Part shown: piece by piece, positions 11,786 to 16,073 of the stretch
Layout of the letters: the number at the start of each line of letters is the position of its first letter
Numbering within the stretch: position 1 is the stretch's first letter
Assembly (NCBI GenBank): GCA_015485755.1
Contig: WFTD01000104.1
Span: 1 to 16,073 of the forward strand
Source: Patescibacteria group bacterium
Lineage (GTDB): Bacteria > Patescibacteriota > Patescibacteriia > S139-126
Reading direction: 5' to 3'
DNA: 16,073 bases
The notes under the pieces: model-generated
Database searches by the model: none
What the model was told of the DNA's origin: nothing
What the model saw: only the letters and a program-made list of their open reading frames with translations
Made by a program: the position numbers and the translations under genes

Positions 11786-13273
11786 ATGAAAGCAAAACGC
11801 CTATCTAAACATTGGCTAGAATTTCTGCGTCAAAGAAACATAACTATTTATGGACTAGACCAATTTCAACCACGCAGACATTGGCGGCAAAACCCAACCC
11901 TCAGTGTAAACTACATGGACTTTCTGGACGAAAATTTTAAATTTAACAAAAAAATAGCTGAATTAACTAAAAATACAATTAAAAATTTTAATTTACACTT
12001 TATTTTTATTGTTCCAAGCTACTGGGGGAGGGGTCAAAGAGCTACTCACACTGGGAAGAACATATTTCGTTTTTTTCAATCCCTTGAAAAAAAATATGCC
12101 AATGTTCACTATTTTCTCAGTTACCAACACGGGCGCAAACAGCCATCTGGTCTGTATAAGTGGTGCAAGCGCAATCGCATTCCAGTATTGGATGTAGATA
12201 AGTATGAATTAACCGCCAACAAAACAGTAGTTGTACCAAAAAATGCACCGGGTAAAACTGAAAATATTTTAAAAGCGGTTGTAATGATACACCAAAATTG
12301 GCTAACAAATATTTTGCCAACTAATACACCGCTGCAAAACACCGCCTTTATTTTTGTAGACGATGACTACAATCATACCTATTTACTTAACTACGAAATG
12401 TTTTTGGTTGTTTTTGCTCTTTCCTACTTAACTAGCAATGATCTGCCTCAAGCAAACGATGTAAAAATAAAAGAAATTATAAACAAACTTAACAATCCAA
12501 TCTTTATCAAGAGCGGATCGCCCCGACTAAGCATACCAACCGAGATCAGAGAAGAAGTTATAATGGGGCTTCACCCGCCGCGCGATTATTTAAACTTATG
12601 TCTGCGCATAGTTATGCATTCCCTCACTTTGAACCGATTGTTAAACTACCCAATGGAACAAATAACAAAATTGATTACTGAATTGGACAAACTAAAAAAG
12701 ACCAGACAAATATTTACTCCAGCAACCGCGCCTTTACTGCTAGAAAAAGACAGTTTTGATATTCTATCTAAATTTATGCTCACCTATACCAAACACGGAG
12801 GACGAGCCACTTGGAGGTTGCGACACGTTTATGATCACAATCCGCACATCCCTCCCTTTGCTTGGATGGGTATATTCACTCATTTACTTCACGGCGATCA
12901 GCTTATTAGGGGTGATATTATTGAAAAGCTTCCTCTGGTTAGCGGCTACGCTTTAGAGATTGGGCTGTTACTTATCACTATGTGCGATCAGCGTTTTGCT
13001 GACGGACAAATAATCAATCTAGAACTTCCCCCTCATTCTCATGAAGAGCAAAAAAATCTGGATATCAATAAAATGGAAGACCAAATAGCCCTAACTGAAA
13101 AATTATTACTCACTATTTATGGGTTAATATCTATGCGCAACTTTCTGCAAAATTTTAAAAACAACGGCCCGCTAAAAAAGGTAAATGACCTCTGTGAAAT
13201 TATAAATTACCGCCCCTGCTATTGTGACTTGACGATTTACCCGCCCCCCAAAGAATTAACAATAACAAAATAA
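11786..13273 (+). CDS. GT-A glycosyltransferase resembling glucosyl-3-phosphoglycerate synthase
   Basis: A 495-residue cytoplasmic protein with the sugar-nucleotide transferase pattern of the GT81/MPGS group. A beta strand (LHFIFIVPSY, 70-79) opens the fold. AYPGKTEN-like spacing is seen as NAPGKTENILKAV (153-165). The metal-binding DxD-type motif is FVDDDY (190-195). Near the C-terminus, PLVSGYALEIGLLL (383-396) is followed by INLELPPHSHEEQ (410-422), as in glucosyl-3-phosphoglycerate synthases, where a GYG-E-GLL helix and a late histidine complete the donor/metal site. Those enzymes make precursors of glucosylglycerate-type solutes. The N-terminal ~65 residues and the helical part at 220-340 are unfamiliar, so the acceptor is uncertain. 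AAAGGAG (11774-11780) is a textbook Shine-Dalgarno. No partner phosphatase is in the window. It is a single-gene unit with its own terminator. Confidence 0.6.
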   Translation: MKAKRLSKHWLEFLRQRNITIYGLDQFQPRRHWRQNPTLSVNYMDFLDENFKFNKKIAELTKNTIKNFNLHFIFIVPSYWGRGQRATHTGKNIFRFFQSLEKKYANVHYFLSYQHGRKQPSGLYKWCKRNRIPVLDVDKYELTANKTVVVPKNAPGKTENILKAVVMIHQNWLTNILPTNTPLQNTAFIFVDDDYNHTYLLNYEMFLVVFALSYLTSNDLPQANDVKIKEIINKLNNPIFIKSGSPRLSIPTEIREEVIMGLHPPRDYLNLCLRIVMHSLTLNRLLNYPMEQITKLITELDKLKKTRQIFTPATAPLLLEKDSFDILSKFMLTYTKHGGRATWRLRHVYDHNPHIPPFAWMGIFTHLLHGDQLIRGDIIEKLPLVSGYALEIGLLLITMCDQRFADGQIINLELPPHSHEEQKNLDINKMEDQIALTEKLLLTIYGLISMRNFLQNFKNNGPLKKVNDLCEIINYRPCYCDLTIYPPPKELTITK

Positions 13274-13281
13274 TACAACAA

Positions 13282-13310
13282 AGCCTTAGCTTACTGCTAA
13301 GGCTCTTTTT
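13282..13310 (+). terminator. Strong terminator between convergent genes
   Basis: Perfect 9-bp stem AGCCTTAGC / GCTAAGGCT with a 5-base loop, then CTTTTT. It ends the glycosyltransferase transcript. On the - strand it is followed by T-rich TTGTTGTATTATTTT, so it may also stop the aspS-ybaK cluster. Confidence 0.85.
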
Positions 13311-13317
13311 CTTGGCT

Positions 13318-13881
13318 TTATTTCCTGCGTTTTTTAGCTTTGCCTTGCTTAGTTTTTCTGACTGGCTTCTTGGTTTTGTTTTTCTGCTGCTTTGCCTTCT
13401 TGACTTTTTTTACCACAGAAAAACTGGCTATTTGTCCTTTTTCTACTTGCTCTAGTTTGAGATAATCTTTAACTGACATTTCAATGCTGGCTTGAAAATC
13501 ACCACTTGAAAAAACCACTTTTCTTTCTTTGAGTAAGGACCTGTCTACATAAACTGGCAACTTATATAAACCACCAAAAGCAGGCAGCGCTCCAGGCTTT
13601 ACCTTAAATTTACTAGTCATCACTCTTTCTGAAGGAAGTTCAGCTTTTTTTGCGCCTACTACCTTAGCCAACTTATTTAAATCCAAATTGCGGCTAGCTG
13701 GCAAAACTGCCATTACAAAATCTTTGTCTGCTTTGACCAGCAAATTCTTTGCTATTTGACTAAGTTTTTTGTGCATAGTAGCGGCCGCATCATAGGCAGT
13801 AAATACTTTGCGATGCTCAACTACTTCATATTTAACTTTATTTTTATCTAAATAATTGAGCAGTTTTTTTGCTATAGCCAT
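13318..13881 (-). CDS. YbaK/EbsC-type aminoacyl-tRNA deacylase with Lys-rich tail
   Basis: The YbaK/ProX-like domain (about 1-145) hydrolyses mischarged aminoacyl-tRNA in trans. Supporting motifs are YEVVEHRKVFTAYDAAA (18-34), QIAKNLLVK with the family lysine region (42-50), MAVLPASRNLDLNKLAK (57-73), KPGALPAFGG (95-104) and PVYVDRSLL (109-117), then VFSSGDF. The substrate (for example Cys-tRNA-Pro or Ala-tRNA-Pro) cannot be read from sequence. After residue 155 comes a ~33-residue tail made almost entirely of Lys, Arg, Gln and Thr, likely disordered and nucleic-acid binding. It is the last gene of the cluster that begins with aspS, 9 bases after the preceding gene, with no Shine-Dalgarno. 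Confidence 0.88.
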   Translation of the reverse strand: MAIAKKLLNYLDKNKVKYEVVEHRKVFTAYDAAATMHKKLSQIAKNLLVKADKDFVMAVLPASRNLDLNKLAKVVGAKKAELPSERVMTSKFKVKPGALPAFGGLYKLPVYVDRSLLKERKVVFSSGDFQASIEMSVKDYLKLEQVEKGQIASFSVVKKVKKAKQQKNKTKKPVRKTKQGKAKKRRK

Positions 13882-13890
13882 AAGTTTAAA

Positions 13891-14211
13891 TTAATGCTTA
13901 CTTCTTTTTTTTAGTTTAATAGGAAGGGGCGCTTGCTCGCCTAAAAGCTGGCGGGCGACTTTTTTCCCGGTGGCTGTCAATTTTACTTCTTTGATAAAAT
14001 ATTTTTCTTTGGTTTTGTGACCAAAGCCAACAATTAGCCCCTTATCAATCAATCTTTCCAAGCTTTGGGTTATTATTTTAACCTGCTTGGACAAAGTTGG
14101 CACCCTTTGCTGTTTTTGATAAAATTGCAAAAATAAAGACCTATCAAGGCGAGTTTGCTTTCGCGTCAAAATAGTACGCAGAATAAACTTCTGCAAATTA
14201 GACAATCTCAT
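13891..14211 (-). CDS. Small winged-helix-like protein, function unknown
   Basis: 106 residues from ATG 14211. The pattern LSNLQKFILRTI, then LSKQVKIITQSLERLIDKGLIVGFGHKTKEKYFIKEVKLTATGKKVA in pieces, fits a helix-turn-helix with a recognition-type helix and a beta wing ending in LTATGKK, as in MarR/PadR-like regulators. The LTxxGkxva ending is the best clue. I prefer ATG 14211 because a TATAAT box lies six bases upstream and because the 18 extra residues from ATG 14265 would be a non-conserved hydrophobic stretch. It sits between the 83-residue gene and the deacylase. The C-terminus is basic (KLKKRSKH). It could be a local transcription regulator, but no target is evident. Confidence 0.6.
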   Translation of the reverse strand: MRLSNLQKFILRTILTRKQTRLDRSLFLQFYQKQQRVPTLSKQVKIITQSLERLIDKGLIVGFGHKTKEKYFIKEVKLTATGKKVARQLLGEQAPLPIKLKKRSKH

Positions 14212-14217
14212 GTTTTC

Positions 14218-14223
14218 ATTATA
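14218..14223 (-). promoter_or_regulatory. Consensus -10 box predicting a leaderless internal transcript
   Basis: TATAAT on the - strand, six bases before ATG 14211. The -35 region is poor (TTTTAT at 17 bases). Initiation would fall at the start codon itself. Confidence 0.4.
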
Positions 14224-14272
14224 CAAAAAGACAGCAATCAATAAAACATTAATCCTTTTTGCCAAAAATTTC

Positions 14273-14524
14273 TTAACTGTCCAATTCCTTTAAAAACCTG
14301 AGTAAATATTCTTTTATTTTGATATAATCACTCCCCCCGTCTACAGGAATATAATCATGCTTAGCGATAAAATATTTTCTCCCATCCGTATGCACAACAA
14401 AATGTTCATCATCTTCATCGCTGCGCAAGCGCTCATCATTAATTTCCTGAACAATCTTTTCTGCTTCTGCCGGCGTTAATTTCTGGGGGAATATTCTTTC
14501 TCTTTTTTCTCTATTTCTGCTCAT
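14273..14524 (-). CDS. Small conserved-looking acidic protein, function unknown
   Basis: 83 residues, highly charged, with no membrane segment. A basic N-terminus (MSRNREKRER) is followed by a helix with LTPAEAEKIVQEI, an acidic patch RSDEDDEHFVVHTDGRKYFIA, and an amphipathic C-terminal helix YIKIKEYLLRFLKELDS. I do not recognise the family. It starts 2 bases after the aspS stop without a Shine-Dalgarno, so it is almost certainly co-translated with aspS. The tight coupling suggests a role linked to AspRS or translation, but that is inference only. Confidence 0.75.
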   Translation of the reverse strand: MSRNREKRERIFPQKLTPAEAEKIVQEINDERLRSDEDDEHFVVHTDGRKYFIAKHDYIPVDGGSDYIKIKEYLLRFLKELDS

Positions 14525-14526
14525 AA

Positions 14527-15948
14527 TTATTTATTGTTATTATCATCATTGCTAGTTATTTGTAAATGCAATTCATCTAATTGGCTCTTATCTACTGCAG
14601 ATGGCGCCCCCATCAACGGATCACGGTTGTCTGAAGTTTTGGGGAAAGGAATAACCTCGCGAATGTTAGGCTCTCCTGCCAGCACCATCACCAATCTATC
14701 AAGCCCAAAAGCAATCCCGCCATGCGGTGGCACGCCATATCTGAAAGCCTCAAGCAAATGACCAAATTTCAATTTAATCTCATCCTCGCTATGACCCAAA
14801 AGCTCAAATACCCGCTGCAGTATTTCTGGTCTGTGGGTGCGAATGGAGCCGCCTGCCACCTCCCAACCATTGAGCACCAAATCATACTGCAAAGCCTTTA
14901 TCTCTCCCATTTTACTTTCGTCAGACAGTTTGTCTAAATCCTGCGGATTGATAGCGGTAAAAGGGTGATGCGCCGCTCCCCAACGCTGATCACCTTCTTT
15001 GTACTCAAACATCGGAAAATCTGTCACCCAGACAAAAGCCAGTTCGTTTTTATCTTCTTTGTTTTGCCGCAAATCCGGCCTGTCACTGCCATATTTTTCT
15101 ATCACTTCACTGTAGGTAAGGCGCTTGAAAGGAGAAAAGGTTAAATGTTTTTCAGGAAAGAGCTCTTGCACCATCTCGATCATCAGCTTCTCTATCAACT
15201 GCAAAATATCTTCTTGCTCCACAAAACTCATCTCCAGATCAAGTTGAGTAAACTCAGCCTGACGATCGCCTCGCTGGTCTTCATCACGAAAACAACGGAC
15301 AATCTGGAAGTATTTCTCAAAACCAGCCACCATCAAAAGCTGCTTGTACTGCTGGGGACTTTGCGGCAGGGCATAAAACTTACCAGGATAGTTGCGGGAA
15401 GGAACCAAAAAATCACGCGCTCCTTCGGGAGTGGATTTGGACAAATAAGGCGTTTCAATCTCAACAAAATCCCGCTGGTAAAAGAACTGGCGAATAAAAC
15501 GAATCACCTCATGGCGCAGTAAAATATTATTCTTCATCCGTTCGTGTCGTAAATCAAGATAGCGATATTTAAGCCTAAGCTCCTCGCCTGCTCGCCGCTC
15601 CTCATTGTCAATTTCAAAAGGAGGCGTTTCTGACTTTGATAAAATTTCTATTTCTTTTGCCAAAATTTCTACCCGGCCAGTTTCCAAATCAGGATTAACT
15701 TGCTTTTCTCCTCTTTCTTGTACTTGTCCTTTTACTTTTAAAACATACTCTGGCTTGATCTCTTTGGCCAGATCTTTGGCTTTGTCTGACAACTCGCTTG
15801 GCACCAACACCAACTGCACCAAACCGCTGCGATCACGAAGATCAATAAAAATAATTTTTCCCATCTTACGAATTGTATTAACCCAACCAAACAACTCTAC
15901 CTCCTGGCCTACCAAATTTTTAGTGTCAATATTATTTGTCTTTTTCAT
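14527..15948 (-). CDS. aspS: Aspartyl-tRNA synthetase lacking the GAD insertion
   Basis: Class IIb synthetase that charges tRNA-Asp. The N-terminal OB-fold anticodon-binding domain is at about 1-105 (VELFGWVNTIRK, FIDLRDRSGLVQLV). The catalytic core has motif 1 near 140-167 (FVEIETPYL), the ARDFLVPSR and FYALPQSPQQYKQLLM strands, motif 2 FRDEDQRGDRQAEFTQLDLE (220-239), and motif 3 GIAFGLDRLVMVLAG (411-425). At 473 residues it is over 100 short of the usual ~590. YGSDRPDLR (286-294) runs almost directly into FVWVTDFPMFE (305-315), so the bacterial GAD insertion domain is absent. At the OB-fold position where discriminating enzymes have Leu and non-discriminating ones His, it has Met29. A GGGG-AAAT-ATG arrangement may act as Shine-Dalgarno. 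It lies 20 bases after a partial membrane gene. Confidence 0.95.
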   Translation of the reverse strand: MKKTNNIDTKNLVGQEVELFGWVNTIRKMGKIIFIDLRDRSGLVQLVLVPSELSDKAKDLAKEIKPEYVLKVKGQVQERGEKQVNPDLETGRVEILAKEIEILSKSETPPFEIDNEERRAGEELRLKYRYLDLRHERMKNNILLRHEVIRFIRQFFYQRDFVEIETPYLSKSTPEGARDFLVPSRNYPGKFYALPQSPQQYKQLLMVAGFEKYFQIVRCFRDEDQRGDRQAEFTQLDLEMSFVEQEDILQLIEKLMIEMVQELFPEKHLTFSPFKRLTYSEVIEKYGSDRPDLRQNKEDKNELAFVWVTDFPMFEYKEGDQRWGAAHHPFTAINPQDLDKLSDESKMGEIKALQYDLVLNGWEVAGGSIRTHRPEILQRVFELLGHSEDEIKLKFGHLLEAFRYGVPPHGGIAFGLDRLVMVLAGEPNIREVIPFPKTSDNRDPLMGAPSAVDKSQLDELHLQITSNDDNNNK

Positions 15949-15968
15949 ATTTCCCCAATTTAAACTAA

Positions 15969-16073
15969 TTAAAAAATATTAAATAACCTTACTATAAACA
16001 TAATATAAATAAAAATATAAACAAATCCTTCCCACTTATGGATACGCTGAGATATTCCAGAAAACACATATAA
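15969..16073 (-). CDS. C-terminal end of a membrane protein, possibly a Na+/Ca2+ antiporter (partial)
   Basis: An open - strand frame enters from the right edge and ends at TAA 15969-15971, giving 34 residues: SGISQRIHKWEGFVYIF is followed by a hydrophobic segment ending in RLFNIF. The order basic-Ile-x-x-Trp/Leu-Glu-Gly then a hydrophobic helix resembles the C-terminus of CaCA-family cation antiporters (YrbG-like). The short distance to aspS on the same strand supports a real gene end. The evidence is one helix and a short motif, so the family is tentative. Confidence 0.45.
   Translation of the reverse strand, partial: LYVFSGISQRIHKWEGFVYIFIYIMFIVRLFNIF

Noticed and set aside
14212..14265. 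Longer start (ATG 14265) for the winged-helix protein
   Set aside because: It adds a non-conserved hydrophobic stretch and would place a consensus TATAAT inside the coding region; the inner ATG 14211 fits better.
16038..16073. Short + strand frame MDTLRYSRKHI at the right edge
   Set aside because: Eleven residues, no ribosome site; the opposite strand carries a more convincing gene end.
1..16073. CRISPR arrays, prophage genes, insertion sequences or toxin-antitoxin pairs
   Set aside because: No regularly spaced repeats, transposase or phage-type proteins were found; the only mobile-looking parts are the tRNA-fMet nuclease unit and perhaps the 622-751 element.

Overview
The window is an AT-rich bacterial chromosome segment with dense housekeeping genes. 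It uses the standard bacterial code: TGA appears as a stop (parA) and not inside genes. Shine-Dalgarno sequences are mostly absent and several core proteins are trimmed: a 1000-residue Mfd, a Rel/SpoT that stops after its TGS domain, and an AspRS without the GAD insertion. I infer a reduced-genome lineage such as the Patescibacteria (Candidate Phyla Radiation); this is not proven by any single gene here.

Left part (1-8641, + strand): pth, then a GC-richer non-coding block at 622-751 that folds as a three-way junction, then mfd, dprA, topA and a rel/spoT homologue. These cover tRNA recycling, transcription-repair coupling, handling of incoming single-stranded DNA, supercoiling and the stringent response. 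A 19-bp near-perfect inverted repeat fills the gap between topA and rel.

Middle (8638-11785): parB and parA run on the - strand, overlap each other by 4 bases, and converge on rel with a 4-base overlap of stops. parA shares a divergent promoter region with tRNA-Leu(CAA). Then, on the - strand, come a small membrane protein, an elongator-type tRNA-Met, an initiator tRNA-fMet and a GIY-YIG nuclease gene whose last codons lie inside the 5' end of tRNA-fMet. Upstream of the nuclease gene is a second, degenerate copy of the same junction (nuclease 3' end plus tRNA-fMet 5' part), in which the D-loop is replaced by a perfect hairpin. This is the most unusual feature of the window and looks like a nuclease-bearing unit that has used the initiator tRNA gene as its site more than once.

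Right part (11786-16073): a + strand GT-A glycosyltransferase resembling glucosyl-3-phosphoglycerate synthase has the only textbook Shine-Dalgarno in the window and ends at a strong terminator. Facing it, a - strand cluster reads from the right edge: the C-terminal end of a membrane protein (possibly a Na+/Ca2+ antiporter), aspS, an 83-residue protein of unknown function, a small winged-helix-like protein, and a YbaK-type aminoacyl-tRNA deacylase. The pairing of aspS with the deacylase suggests a tRNA charging and proofreading theme.
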